NCBI GenBank assembly: GCA_027493945.1
Contig: JAOSJU010000001.1
Span: 1,364,001 to 1,428,000, forward strand
Length of the DNA stretch: 64,000 bases
Direction: 5' to 3'
DNA from: Burkholderiaceae bacterium
Lineage (GTDB): Bacteria > Pseudomonadota > Gammaproteobacteria > Burkholderiales > Burkholderiaceae_E
Position 1 is the stretch's first letter; the number at the start of each line of letters is the position of its first letter. The position numbers were made by a program, and so were the translations under genes. Below are positions 1-9,596 of the stretch, piece by piece. The notes beneath the pieces are model-generated. The model saw only the letters and a list, made by a program, of their open reading frames with translations. It made no database searches and was not told the DNA's origin.

Positions 1-541
1 CGCCCTTGGCCTTGGCAAAGACAATGAAGAACCTGGCCTCGGTCCCGAGCAGCACCCGGGCCTTCTCGCCGGTGATCGTCCACTTGCCCCCGACTCGGCG
101 GGCGGTGGTGGCGAGAGCGGCCACGTCGCTGCCCGCGCCAGGCTCGGTCAGGCAGAAGCCTCCAAAGAGGCTGCCCGCCCGCATCTGCGGCAGAAGACTC
201 GACCGTGCTTCGAGGGTGCCATGCCGAGCAACGGCCCACGCCACGTAGTTTTGCGCGAGCAGCGGCAGTGCGAAGGTGAGGCAGCCCGCGCCCATTTCCT
301 CCGCCACCCTCGCCACGCCAAGGTAGCTCGGGACGTCGGCGCGAGCTTCCTTCTCCGGTTGCAGCATCAGGGCGAGACCCTGCTGCGCGGCGAGCGCGAA
401 CGTCTCAGTGGGGACGCGCCGATCCAGTTCCCACCGTGACGCGTGCGAGGCAACGTGTTCGGCCACGAACTGCCGAGCCCGTCGCACCAGATCCAGGTCG
501 ACGTCGGTCAGGCCCTCGGTCCGTCCCTCTAGGCGAGCCAT
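1..541 (-). CDS. Acyl-CoA dehydrogenase, N-terminal part (cut by window edge)
   Basis: About 180 N-terminal residues are present and the frame is open to the window edge. The protein begins MARLEGRTEGLTD and reaches the family signature FCLTEPGAGSDVAAL near residue 140, the flavin/substrate loop of acyl-CoA dehydrogenases, followed by a KWTITGEKA-type stretch. The family oxidises acyl-CoA thioesters to 2-enoyl-CoA with FAD. Its ATG overlaps the livF stop by 13 bases, so it is translationally coupled to the upstream transporter. With the acyl-CoA synthetase at the head of the operon this implies uptake, CoA activation and oxidation of a carboxylic acid whose identity the sequence does not reveal. 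Confidence 0.9.
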   Translation of the reverse strand, partial: MARLEGRTEGLTDVDLDLVRRARQFVAEHVASHASRWELDRRVPTETFALAAQQGLALMLQPEKEARADVPSYLGVARVAEEMGAGCLTFALPLLAQNYVAWAVARHGTLEARSSLLPQMRAGSLFGGFCLTEPGAGSDVAALATTARRVGGKWTITGEKARVLLGTEARFFIVFAKAKG

Positions 542-1377
542 CGCTTCCTCCGACGGTAGACCTTGGAGTCGCGGAAGCTCTTCGTACCGGCCGTTGAAAT
601 GCCGAGGTAGAACTCCTTGACGTCCTCGTTGTCCTTGAGATCGGCCGCTCGGCCATCCATGACCACGCGACCGTTCTCGAGGATGTAGCCGAAATCGGAG
701 TAGCGAAGCGCGATACTCGTGTTCTGCTCGGCCAGAAGGAAGGAGACGCCATCCACCTGGTTCAAGTGCTTCACGATCTCGAAGATCTCCTCGACGATCT
801 TGGGCGCCAACCCCATGGATGGCTCATCCAGCAAGACCATGCGCGGCTTCGCCATCAACGCCCGGCCGATGGCACACATCTGCTGCTCGCCGCCGGACGT
901 GTAACCTGCCAGGCGACGTCGGCAGGTCTTCAATCGGGGAAAGTAGCCGTACACCGATTCCAGCGCGTCGTTCAGTTCTGCGCGGCTGAGCGGCCGGGAG
1001 TGCGCCCCGGTCATCAGGTTTTCCTCGATGCTCAGATGCGGAAAGCAATGGCGCCCCTCCATGACCAGTGAGAGCCCTTTTCGCACCAGGACATCTGGCG
1101 TGAGTTGGTCAACTCGCTCTCCCCTGAAGGTGACGTCTCCTTTGGTGACCGCGCCTCGTTCATTCCTCAGAAGCGTGCTGATGGTCTTGAGCGTGGTGCT
1201 CTTTCCGGCGCCATTGGCACCGAGTAGCGCAACGACTCCGCCGGAAGGTACGTGAAGCGAAACGCCCTTGAGAACGAGTATCGAGTTGTCATAGACGACC
1301 TCGATACTGTTGAGCGTCAGCAGAGGGCCCGTCTGCGTGCCCTTTGGCTGGCCCGCGGGTCCAGAGTTGTCATGCAT
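529..1377 (-). CDS. livF: Branched-chain amino acid-type ABC transporter ATP-binding protein LivF
   Basis: This is a 282-residue ATPase of the LivF class. Walker A (GANGAGKST) lies at about residues 53-61, the signature appears as TSGGEQQ near residue 160, and Walker B is MVLLDEPSMGLAP. It is somewhat longer than usual at both ends: about 18 extra N-terminal residues and a basic tail ending RRRKRW. It powers import together with LivG, LivH and LivM. It lies downstream of the binding-protein gene, separated by a stem-loop, and overlaps the acyl-CoA dehydrogenase start. The substrate may be an aromatic or aliphatic acid rather than an amino acid, since an acyl-CoA synthetase shares the operon. 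Confidence 0.93.
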   Translation of the reverse strand: MHDNSGPAGQPKGTQTGPLLTLNSIEVVYDNSILVLKGVSLHVPSGGVVALLGANGAGKSTTLKTISTLLRNERGAVTKGDVTFRGERVDQLTPDVLVRKGLSLVMEGRHCFPHLSIEENLMTGAHSRPLSRAELNDALESVYGYFPRLKTCRRRLAGYTSGGEQQMCAIGRALMAKPRMVLLDEPSMGLAPKIVEEIFEIVKHLNQVDGVSFLLAEQNTSIALRYSDFGYILENGRVVMDGRAADLKDNEDVKEFYLGISTAGTKSFRDSKVYRRRKRWLA

Positions 1378-1409
1378 GCGAGAGCTCGTGCGAACGAGGT
1401 TGACAAGAT

Positions 1410-1435
1410 CCCCGGAAGAGGTTTTTCCTCCGGGG
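1410..1435 (-). promoter_or_regulatory. Intercistronic stem-loop between binding protein and livF
   Basis: A GC-rich inverted repeat (CCCCGGAAGAGG, five T, CCTCCGGGG on the plus strand) sits in the 69-bp gap after the binding-protein stop. With no terminal U-run on the transcribed strand it looks more like an RNA-stabilising or attenuating hairpin than a strong terminator. Such hairpins after binding-protein genes commonly raise that protein's level over the ATPase; this role is inferred. Confidence 0.45.
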
Positions 1436-1446
1436 ACTGCCTGACG

Positions 1447-2769
1447 TCAGTTGGGGCAACTCACGGGTGTGATCTTGTTCTCCGCGGCGTACTTGGCTGC
1501 GGACTCCTCGATCAGCTTGCGCGTGAGCGCCTTGTCACCAACGATCCAGTTGGGCGTGATGGAGACCCACTTGGCCCCGTCCCACTGCTGCATCTTGATG
1601 GCGCCGGAACCCTCGTGATCCAGGCAGGAGGTCTTCACCGTCGGGAACAGACCCGAGACGCCGAGTTCCTGCTGGCGCTTGTCGTCGATGTTCAGGTTCT
1701 CGATGCCCCAACGCACCTGCTCGGGCGTCATCCGCTTGCCGACGCCGAACTTCCTCTGAGCGCTGGCGATGGCCTCGGTCATCAAGATCCCCGCCACGAC
1801 TCCGCGGGTGTGGTAGGCCGATCCGATTCGCCCTTGTTCCTTCAGATCGCCCTTGCCCGCGGCATACAGCTTGCGGATCTCGTCGAGCAACGGATAGTTC
1901 CCGGGCGTCGTGAAGCCCGCCGAGATGTAGCCCTTTCCGGCCTCGCCCGCCGGAACAACTTCCTCCTCGGACCCGCCCCACCAGGAGCCGATGATCCGAT
2001 CGCTTGGATAGCCGTTCCGGGCGGCGGTCTTCAGGGCCGTGGGGGTCATCACCCCCGTCGGCCACATCACGACGTAGTCCGGGTTCTCGCGCCGAAGGCG
2101 CAGCCACTGCGAATTCTGCTCGGTGCCCGGCGGCGTCACCGGGACCATGATGAGTTCGAAGCCATGCTTCTTGGCCTCAGCCTGAAGCACAGGAATGGGT
2201 TCATAGCCGAAGGCCGCATCCATATAAAGATATGCGATGCGCTTTCCCTTGAGCTTGTCCATCCCGCCGCTCTTCTCACCAATGAAGCGAATGATTCCGG
2301 CGGTCTGGTTCAGATAGTTCGTGACGAGAGGGAAAACATACGGGAAGACCCTGCCATCGGCGGCGTCGGAACGTCCGTAACCCAGCGTTGTGAGCGGGAT
2401 CTTGTCCTCGCGTGTCTTGCCAAGAAGGGCATAGGTGATGCCGGTCGACAGCGGCTCGATCAGCGAAGCGCCCCCGTTTCGGGTCTTGACGCGCTCATAG
2501 CACTCCACGCCACGCGAGACGATGAACTCCGTCTCGCACTCTTCCCAGACCATCTTGACACCGTTAATGCCTCCCTTCGCATTCACGATGTTCAGATAGT
2601 CGATGATGCCGCCGAAGAAGCCTGTCCCCGTCGTCGCGGAGAAGCCGATCCGGAACGAAAGCAGTGGGATGTATTGCTCCGCGGCCTGGGCGCGTGCGAC
2701 ACCGGATTGGACCGATAGCGCGACGCCCATCGCGAGAGCCAGCAAGGGGGCCTTGATTGACTTGATCAC
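1447..2769 (-). CDS. ABC transporter substrate-binding protein (LivK-like)
   Basis: A 440-residue periplasmic binding protein of the Peripla_BP_6 type. The N-terminus MIKSIKAPLLALAMGVALS followed by an ARAQA cleavage site is a clear Sec signal peptide of about 28 residues. The start is GTG with a GAGGAG ribosome binding site ten bases upstream. The body has the IGFSATTGTGFFGGIIDYLN opening seen in binding proteins for aromatic or other carboxylic acids and an ALLGKTREDKIPLTTLGYG segment. It delivers substrate to LivH/LivM. The ligand cannot be told from sequence alone. Confidence 0.92.
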   Translation of the reverse strand: MIKSIKAPLLALAMGVALSVQSGVARAQAAEQYIPLLSFRIGFSATTGTGFFGGIIDYLNIVNAKGGINGVKMVWEECETEFIVSRGVECYERVKTRNGGASLIEPLSTGITYALLGKTREDKIPLTTLGYGRSDAADGRVFPYVFPLVTNYLNQTAGIIRFIGEKSGGMDKLKGKRIAYLYMDAAFGYEPIPVLQAEAKKHGFELIMVPVTPPGTEQNSQWLRLRRENPDYVVMWPTGVMTPTALKTAARNGYPSDRIIGSWWGGSEEEVVPAGEAGKGYISAGFTTPGNYPLLDEIRKLYAAGKGDLKEQGRIGSAYHTRGVVAGILMTEAIASAQRKFGVGKRMTPEQVRWGIENLNIDDKRQQELGVSGLFPTVKTSCLDHEGSGAIKMQQWDGAKWVSITPNWIVGDKALTRKLIEESAAKYAAENKITPVSCPN

Positions 2770-2836
2770 TGAAAGATCTCCTCTCTAGGTGGTAGGGGCA
2801 AAGAACACGCATCGCCTGGCGTCGACCGCATCAGCA

Positions 2837-3894
2837 CTAACGCGGGAACGGCCAGATCAAGAGCTTGTGTTTCGCGGTACGCCATATTCGAGCCAGGCCA
2901 TGAGACTCGAACAACAGAAAAGTAACGATCAGCGCCCCGAACAGCATCATCTCCAGGTGGGATGCCACGCTGCTTGGAAGCGACAGCGCGTGTGCCGCGA
3001 AGTTCAGCCCAATGGGCAAGAGCACGATGAAGGCAGCACCGAGGAATGCGCCGAGCAGCGCCCCCATCCCTCCGATGATGATCATGAAAAGAATCTTGAG
3101 CGAGAGGTCCAGACCGAACGCGTCGGCCTCGAGCGTTCCCGGTACATGTAGAGGTACAACGCCCCCGCAACGCCGCAATAGAACGAACTGATCGCGAAGG
3201 CAAGCAGCTTGGTACGCATGACCTTCACGCCGATGACCTCGGCGGCCAGATCCATGTCCCGGATTGCGATCCGGGTTCTGCCGAGATTGCAGCGCAAGAG
3301 GTTTCGCGCCAAGAGCGCCAGCACCACGACGATCGACAGCGTGAGCAGGTATTTCGACGCCGGTGTGTCGATCCTGATCCCAACCACACTCACCGCCCGG
3401 GCCGTGATCGTTCTCGTGGCGCTGTAGTTCGTGAGCCAGCCGATCTTGTTCATGGCCCAGAGCACGAAGAACTGCGCCGCGAGCGTGGCCACGGCAAGGT
3501 AGAAGCCCCTGATCCTCAGCGACGGCAGGCCAATGACCAGCCCGAAGCCGGCCGCCATGAGACCGCCAAAGCCAAAGGCGAGCAGCGACGGGGTGCCTGG
3601 AACCCGCAGCATCAAGTTATAGGATGCGACCGCGCCGATCGCCATGAACGCAGCCGACCCCGGGGAGAACAGACCCGCGTACCCAGTCACGAGGTTCAAG
3701 CCGATCGCCGCCGGGGAGAGAATCAGGAATGGCAGCAACAAGGCCGAGAACACATAGGGAGAGGCGATGAACGGCACGACAAGAATGGCCGCCAGCAGTA
3801 CAAGGCCAACGAAGTAGCGGTCTTCGCGCAGCGGAAAGACGCGAAGATCCTGGGCATAACTCGTCGTGAGTTGCCCCGCTTTCCTATAGAACAT
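2837..3894 (-). CDS. livM: Branched-chain amino acid-type permease LivM (frameshifted)
   Basis: The permease is split over two frames. Residues up to GALYLYMY read from 3894, and the continuation GTLEADAFGLDLSLKILFMI reads from about 3140 down to 2837. Rejoined, it gives about 350 residues with the usual LivM run of hydrophobic segments and the loop INLVTGYAGLFSPGSAAFMAIG-type motif near residue 80. A single base change near 3130-3150 explains the break, and the flanking frames are otherwise clean, so an assembly indel is likelier than a dead gene. It forms the membrane channel with LivH. Confidence 0.85.
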
Positions 3895-3966
3895 CTCTTC
3901 GTCCTTTGCTCATCGACGTTCCCCGGACAGGTACTCGCAGCTGAACGCGGCGGGCGGCGATCAGGG

Positions 3967-4862
3967 TCAGATGCGTCGGATCACTTTTTCGCCGAACAAG
4001 CCTTCCGGCCTGACCAACAGAAAGAGCAGTGCAATCAGGTAGGGAAACCAGGCGTCTATGCCTCCGCCCACGTACTCGCCGAGATAGACCTCGCCGAGCT
4101 TCTCGAATAGTCCGATGACAACGCCTCCGACGATGGCGCCGGGCACCGAGGTGAACCCCCGAGAATCAATACCGGCAGCGCCTTCAGCGTAAGCAGCGTG
4201 AGGGCGATCTGCACGCCGTTTCGCGCCCCCCAGATCAGGCCGGCAACGAGCGCGATGCAGCCGGTGATCGCCCACACATACCGCCAGACCTGCTGCAACG
4301 GGATACCAACCACCAACGCCGCCTGATGATCGTCGGCCACCGCTCGCATGCTTCGGCCGATTTTCGTGAAGGCAAACACATAGGCAAGAATGCCGACCAT
4401 CAGGCCACAGACGATCGCAGCAAAGACGTCGAACTGAGAGACGATCAAGTCAGTGCGCTTCATGATGAATTCGATCGGGGTGTCCCGAACCGGCAGTTCC
4501 AGCCCATGCGGCTGGGAGTCCCATAACAGTTGCGCCGACGCATCGATGAAGATCCCCAGGCCGATCGTCGCCATGAACAGGGTCGTTTCGGGCTTGTTGA
4601 TCAGCGGCCTCAGGACGACGCGTTCGACCGCGATTCCGACCAGCACCATGACGACCATCGTGACCGGGATGGCCAATGCCAGACCCAGGTTGAACTTGAT
4701 CATCAGCTGGACGCAGGTCAAGGCCGCGAAGAAGACGAGCGCACCCTGCGCGTAATTGAAGACTCCCGAGGTCTTGTAGACGATGACGAAGCCCAGCGCG
4801 ACCAGCGCGTACAGGACCCCCGAAAGCAGGCCGGATACGACAACTTCGACGAAATAGCTCAT
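3967..4862 (-). CDS. livH: Branched-chain amino acid-type permease LivH (frameshifted)
   Basis: The start is taken at the ATG at 4862 (MSYFVEVVVSGLLSG), which has a perfect AGGAGG six bases upstream; an upstream in-frame ATG at 4877 would lie inside that ribosome binding site. The main frame runs to LTLKALPVLILGG and then shifts near 4150-4165 to FTSVPGAIVGGVVIGLFEKL, ending at 3967. Rejoined it is about 298 residues, the normal LivH length, with eight or so hydrophobic segments. It lies 11 bases after livG and about 70 bases before livM. Confidence 0.87.
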
Positions 4863-4873
4863 CGAATTCCTCC

Positions 4874-5698
4874 TCAATGAGCCACGCCAAGATAGGCGTC
4901 GATCACGGCCTGGTTCGAACTGACTTCCGCGGGAGTTCCGTCGCCGATCTTGTTGCCATAGTCGAGCACGACGATGCGATCCGAGATGTCCATCACCACT
5001 CCCATGTCATGCTCGATCAGGATGATCGTGGTACCGAACCGATCGTTCGTATCGAGGATGAACCGGCACATGTCCTGTTTCTCCTCCAGATTCATTCCGG
5101 CCATGGGTTCGTCCAGTAGCAGAATGTCCGGCTCGCTGACCAGGGCGCGGGCGAACTCGACGCGTTTCTTGAGCCCGTATGGCAGTTCGTCCACGGCCTC
5201 TTTGCGGATCGCCTGTATCTCGAGGAAATCGATGATCCGCTCTGCGATCAACCGATTGTTCAGTTCCTCTGAGCGCGCACGCCCGAAATAGATGGCTTGC
5301 TCGAGAAAGGTGCTTTTCACCTTCGTGTTGCGTCCCATCAGAATGTTGTCGAGCACAGTCATTCCCGGGAACAGCGCGATGTTCTGGAAAGTGCGACTGA
5401 TTCCAAGGCTTGCCGCCGAACTCGCTGCTGTCAGTCGCGCCTTCTGTCCGTGCAGACGTATCTCGCCGCGATGGGGCCGGTACACCCCGTTGATGATGTT
5501 TAGCATCGAGCTCTTTCCGGCTCCATTGGGCCCGATGATGGCGAGAATTTCTCCGCGGCGTACGTGAAACGAGACGTCGTGCAGCACCTTGATGCCGCCG
5601 AACGAGAGAGAGATATTCCGCGCATCCAGAACGACACCGCCGATCTGCCGGGGCTGCTGATTGAATTCCGCACTGATATCCGCGTAGTCGTGCGTCAT
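4874..5698 (-). CDS. livG: Branched-chain amino acid-type ABC transporter ATP-binding protein LivG
   Basis: A 274-residue ATPase. Walker A is GPNGAGKSS near residue 57, the signature region is ELPYGLKKRVEFARAL (a degenerate LSGGQ as in many LivG proteins), Walker B is ILLLDEPMAGMN, and the switch histidine is in ILIEHDMGVVMDI. The ATG overlaps the stop of the preceding acyl-CoA synthetase (ATGA), so translation is coupled. It forms the nucleotide-binding pair with LivF. Confidence 0.93.
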   Translation of the reverse strand: MTHDYADISAEFNQQPRQIGGVVLDARNISLSFGGIKVLHDVSFHVRRGEILAIIGPNGAGKSSMLNIINGVYRPHRGEIRLHGQKARLTAASSAASLGISRTFQNIALFPGMTVLDNILMGRNTKVKSTFLEQAIYFGRARSEELNNRLIAERIIDFLEIQAIRKEAVDELPYGLKKRVEFARALVSEPDILLLDEPMAGMNLEEKQDMCRFILDTNDRFGTTIILIEHDMGVVMDISDRIVVLDYGNKIGDGTPAEVSSNQAVIDAYLGVAH

Positions 5699-7665
5699 GC
5701 CGCCACCCGCCCGTTCTCGACCGTGTCGCCCGGAGGTGCGTGGTATGTCTTCGCATCACGAATCGCCACCTCGGCCTTGATCGAACCTCGGCGTCCATCC
5801 TCGAACTTGACTTCTGTCTTGATGTGTTGAGTGGATCGCCCTGCGTACATCGCATCGATCAGCACCGCATACTTCTCGAGCACGAACGACCGCCGCACTT
5901 TCCTGGTTCTGGTCAGTTCGTCGTCATCCGGATCCAGTTCCTTGTGCAGGATCAGGAAGCGGGAGATCTGCGAGTCGGTCAACTGAGTGGAGTCGGCCAG
6001 TTCCTTGTTTACCTTCTCGATGCACTCCTGGATCAAGTCATAGACCTGCTGCCTAGATGCCAGATCGGTGTATCCCGCGTATTGAATCCCACGCTTCTCG
6101 ACCCAGTTGCTGACCGCTTCCAGATCGATGTTGATCATTGCGCAGACGCGTTCCCGCCCGTTGCCCACCGTGACGGCCTCCTTAATGAAGGGGAAGAACT
6201 TCAGCTTGTTCTCGAGGTAATTCGGTGCGAAGAGGCCTCCGCGCGCGAGTCGCCCAACGTCGACGATCCTGTCGATGATCTTGACGTGGCCATCGGGTTC
6301 GATGATTCCTGCGTCGCCGGTACGCAGATAGCCGTTCTGGTCGAATGTCGAAGCCGTCGCTTCCGGTCGCTTGTAGTATTCCTTGAACATCGTTTTCGAC
6401 TTGACCCGGATCTCGCCGTCTTCAGCAATGATCAGATCGATGCCCGGAATGGGAGGGCCCACCGTTTCGTATCGCACGTCGTCGTTGCTTTGCAGGCATA
6501 CGAAGACGCAGGTCTCGGTCGATCCGTAGAGCTGCTTGAGTCGAATGCCGATGGAGCGGTAAAACCGAAACAGTTCGAGCCCGATTGCCGCTCCCGCGGT
6601 ATACGCAACACGAACGCGGCTCATCCCCAAGCTGTTCTTCAGCGGACCGTAGACGAGTACGTTGCCCAGGGCGTACAGCAGCCGTGCCGCCAGCGAGACC
6701 GGCTTGCCGTCGAGCAGGTCCGCCCCGTGGGTTGCCGCGATACGCATGAAGTACTCGAACATGCGGCGCTTCGGCCACGCTGCGTCTTCCATCCGGATCA
6801 GCAAGCTGGTCCGCGTGTTCTCGAAGATCCGCGGCGGCGCGAAGTAGTAGGTTGGACTGACTTCGGCCAGGTCGATGGGAACGGTGTCGCTCGACTCCGG
6901 GCAATGCACCGTATAGCCCGCCAGAAGGGCCTGTGCGTAGGAGAAGATGTAGTCACCCATCCGGGCCATCGGGAGATACGACAGGATCTGCTCGTGACGC
7001 GTCAGTCCTTCGATTTCGATCCCTCGCCGGGCTGCCTCGATGATGGCGCCGTGGGTCAGGCAGACACCTTTGGGTTTGCCTGTCGTCCCGGAGGTGTAGA
7101 GGATGACAGCGATCTCGTCTTCGCTGCCCTTGTCGACTTCCTGCTGGAAGAACTCGGGATGCCGGGAATGATAGTCGCGACCCAATCTCTGAATTGCGTC
7201 CAAGGAGACCAGCCCCGGATCACTGTAGTGGTGCATGCCGCGCACGTCATCGATGATGACGGTATGGATCTGCCGATTGCTGCTCCGAATCTCAAGAATC
7301 TTGTCGACTTGCTCTTGGTCTTCTGCGATGACGAAGCGGATTTCAGCGTCGTCAAGAACGAAAGAGAGATCGGCTGCCAGCGAGTCCTGATAAAGGGGAA
7401 TAGGGACGGAACCGAGGCTTTGCGCAGCGGCGATAGCCCAATAAAGGCGGGGGCGGTTCTCCCCAATAATTCCGATATTTGCGCCGCGTTTGAGACCGAC
7501 GGCCGCAAGTCCGCAGGCGAGATCCCGAACTTGATCGGCCACCTCAGACCATGTCCAGGTCTGCCAGATGCCAAGGTCCTTTTCCCTTACGGCCGGGAAG
7601 GCACCGTTCTTTCGTGCCTGTGCCAGCAGCGCCCTCGGGAACGTGAGCGCTTCGCTCGACCCCAT
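5695..7665 (-). CDS. AMP-binding long-chain-type acyl-CoA synthetase
   Basis: An adenylate-forming enzyme of about 656 residues, which activates a carboxylic acid to its CoA thioester using ATP. Visible motifs are the P-loop AVILYTSGTTGKPKG, the A5 motif YGSTET, the A7 region YLRTGDAG and the hinge region IDRIVDVGRLARGG. The start is placed at MGSSEALTFP because GGAG lies six bases before it; METTMGSS (7677) and a longer frame from 7761 are alternatives. Length and the CPESSDTVPIDLAEVSPTYY-like insert fit the long-chain FadD15-like group. It is the first gene of a minus-strand operon with livGHM, the binding protein, livF and an acyl-CoA dehydrogenase. Confidence 0.9.
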   Translation of the reverse strand: MGSSEALTFPRALLAQARKNGAFPAVREKDLGIWQTWTWSEVADQVRDLACGLAAVGLKRGANIGIIGENRPRLYWAIAAAQSLGSVPIPLYQDSLAADLSFVLDDAEIRFVIAEDQEQVDKILEIRSSNRQIHTVIIDDVRGMHHYSDPGLVSLDAIQRLGRDYHSRHPEFFQQEVDKGSEDEIAVILYTSGTTGKPKGVCLTHGAIIEAARRGIEIEGLTRHEQILSYLPMARMGDYIFSYAQALLAGYTVHCPESSDTVPIDLAEVSPTYYFAPPRIFENTRTSLLIRMEDAAWPKRRMFEYFMRIAATHGADLLDGKPVSLAARLLYALGNVLVYGPLKNSLGMSRVRVAYTAGAAIGLELFRFYRSIGIRLKQLYGSTETCVFVCLQSNDDVRYETVGPPIPGIDLIIAEDGEIRVKSKTMFKEYYKRPEATASTFDQNGYLRTGDAGIIEPDGHVKIIDRIVDVGRLARGGLFAPNYLENKLKFFPFIKEAVTVGNGRERVCAMINIDLEAVSNWVEKRGIQYAGYTDLASRQQVYDLIQECIEKVNKELADSTQLTDSQISRFLILHKELDPDDDELTRTRKVRRSFVLEKYAVLIDAMYAGRSTQHIKTEVKFEDGRRGSIKAEVAIRDAKTYHAPPGDTVENGRVAA

Positions 7666-7677
7666 CGTCGTCTCCAT

Positions 7678-8081
7678 CCATCCTCGTTCTGTGTGACAGC
7701 AGTGTTGAATAGTGGCGCGGCGCAGTCTGTCGGATTGCCGACAATTGCAAACCGTCGGCATCCTGCGCTCGAACTCTTCCCGCTGGTAGATGGATGCCGC
7801 GGCTTATTTAGTGGCGTCTCCCGGCGCACCAATCGACGCTGGCCGACATTCCGAGATTGTCGTTGTCCTTCTCGGAGGGGATTCAGTGATCTGTGCGCCG
7901 GTCCATTGCGCAGAGGGTTGCCGCGCTCTTGAGACCAATGGCCACGGTTCCCATTGCGTCCGCAAGTCGCTGCGGATGCACCATAGGCCGTCTCAGTGGG
8001 CCGTGACAGACCGCGTCGTTCGCTGACGGTCAGCGAAATGCGACACTGAGGCGGGGTCTATGTCGAACTGAGAAGTCTCTA
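7678..8081. other. Intergenic region upstream of the acyl-CoA synthetase operon
   Basis: No coding frame here looks real. It must hold the promoter of the minus-strand transporter operon, but no convincing -35/-10 pair stands out. The only clear structure is the 19-bp palindrome at 8019-8037. The right end abuts the IS630-type element. Confidence 0.5.
8019..8037. promoter_or_regulatory. Perfect 19-bp palindrome, possible operator
   Basis: TTCGCTGAC-G-GTCAGCGAA is a perfect inverted repeat around a single central base. Dyads of this size are typical of TetR- or GntR-type operators. It lies about 350 bp upstream of the acyl-CoA synthetase start and 45 bp from the IS630 left end. No regulator gene is visible nearby, so the assignment is inferred. 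Confidence 0.35.
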
Positions 8082-9244
8082 GTGTAGTGTTCGATTCTTG
8101 ACAAATCTTAAGGGATTGTGCTGATGCTCATGCTCTACTGCTGCAACCACAGGAGTCAGAGCGTGCGAGTTGCCCCGGCGATCGAGTTGAATGCGCAAGA
8201 GCAGGCCGAACTGACCCGCCTGTCGCGCGCGAAGACGACCAGCGTGCGATTGGCCGAGCGTGCGCGCATCGTCTTGCTGGCCGCGCAGGGGCTGCAGAAC
8301 CGCGAGATCGCCGAGCAGTTGGGCATCGACCGCATGACCGCCGGGCGCTGGCGCCAGCGCTACCTGGCGTCGGGGCTCGAGGGGATCGAGCGCGACTTGC
8401 CGCGCGGCGCGCCGCCCGTGAAGGTGGATGCGGCGCGACTGGTCGAGCTGACCACGCAGACGACGCCCGAGGCGGCCACGCACTGGAGCACGCGCAAGAT
8501 GGCCGCGGTGCTCGGCGTGGCCCCCAGCACGGTGATGCGCCACTGGCAGGCCCATGGCCTGAAGCCGCCCCTGGTGCGCGGATTCAAGATCTCGCGCGAC
8601 CCGCAGTTCGTCGAGAAGCTCGAAGACATCGTCGGCCTGTACATGTCCCCGCCCGAGCACGCGATCGTGCTGTGCTGCGACGAGAAGAGCGAGTCCGGGC
8701 GCTCGATCGCACGCAGCCCGGGCTGCCGATGAAGAAGGGCCGCGCGCAGACGATGACGCACGACTACAAGCGTCACGGCACGACGACGCTGTTCGCCGCG
8801 CTCAACGTGCTCGATGGAAAGGTGATCGGCCAGTGCCACGAGCGACACACCCACGCCGAATGGCTGAAGTTCCTGCGCAGGATCGAGCGCGAGACACCCA
8901 AGGACAAGACCTTGCATCTGATTGCCGACAACTACGCCACCCATAAGCACCCGGCGGTGCAGCAGTGGCTCGCCCGGCATCCGCGCATCGCCATGCACTT
9001 CACGCCGACCTCGGCGTCGTGGCTGAACATGGTCGAGCGGTTCTTCCGCGACCTGACCACCGAACGGCTGCGCCGAGGCGTGTTCACCAGCGTGCCGGAG
9101 TTGGTGGACGCGATCGACGGGTACGTTGCGCATCACAACACCGACCCCAAGCCGTTTATCTGGACGAAGAACGCGCGAGACATCCTGCAGAAGGTCATTC
9201 GGGCGAACTCGCGCTTAAGCGGCAAACAGAACGCAACACTGCAC
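8082..9244 (+). mobile_element. IS630-family insertion sequence
   Basis: The element is bounded by matching imperfect terminal repeats: GTGTAGTGTT at the left and the complement of GTGCAGTGTT at the right. Both ends are flanked by TA (8080-8081 and 9245-9246), the target that IS630/Tc1 elements duplicate; the sequence at each junction reads CTAG. It is about 1.16 kb and carries one transposase gene that is frameshifted in this sequence. Confidence 0.85.
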
Positions 9245-9247
9245 TAG
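8163..9247 (+). pseudogene. IS630-family transposase (frameshifted)
   Basis: The probable start is GTG at 8163, after CAGGAG. The N-terminal half has a helix-turn-helix ([22 protein letters not shown], positions about 8295-8360). The DDE catalytic part follows: first Asp in LCCDEKS, second in [12 protein letters not shown], Glu in [10 protein letters not shown]. The frame breaks near 8693 just after LCCDEKS, where a single base is missing, and continues as [17 protein letters not shown]. All catalytic residues remain once rejoined, so this may be an assembly indel or a recently inactivated copy. The stop lies in the right terminal repeat. Confidence 0.85.
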
Positions 9248-9308
9248 CGAGCCGATAAATACGCGAACGCGAGACCCGCAGCCTGTCGGGCTGCGTCTAT
9301 TCGCTTCA

Positions 9309-9566
9309 TCACCTACTTGCGACTCGCCACCTCCGCGGCCGCCTGAGGGACGGACCATCCGCCTTGCCCGGCGAAGGCGCCGCGTTTGCGCCCGCCTTGG
9401 CCACACGGATCTTCAGCAGCGTCTGCATGCGCTCGACGTCGCTCGAGCCGAGCCTTTGCGACATCGACTTGATGTCTTTGATGACCTGCGGATCGAACAA
9501 GAGCTCCTCGTCGCCATCTTCGATCCCCTGTTCGAGATCGTCCTTGCGGCGCCGCTCAAGGTACAA
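9309..9566 (-). CDS. Small charged protein, in frame behind the integrase stop
   Basis: An 85-residue frame beginning at TTG, rich in charged residues (MYLERRRKDDLEQGIEDGDEE). I recognise no family. It lies in exactly the same frame as the integrase upstream: between the integrase TAG and this start there are only ten sense codons (ATGIPVELIN) and no stop. It could be a separate small gene, or the real C-terminus of a longer recombinase interrupted by the TAG. Confidence 0.4.
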   Translation of the reverse strand: MYLERRRKDDLEQGIEDGDEELLFDPQVIKDIKSMSQRLGSSDVERMQTLLKIRVAKAGANAAPSPGKADGPSLRRPRRWRVASR

Positions 9567-9596
9567 GTTGATCAGCTCGACGGGTATCCCGGTCGC

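Noticed and set aside
1252-2718. 488-residue plus-strand frame
   Set aside because: Antisense to livF and the binding protein; no motifs.
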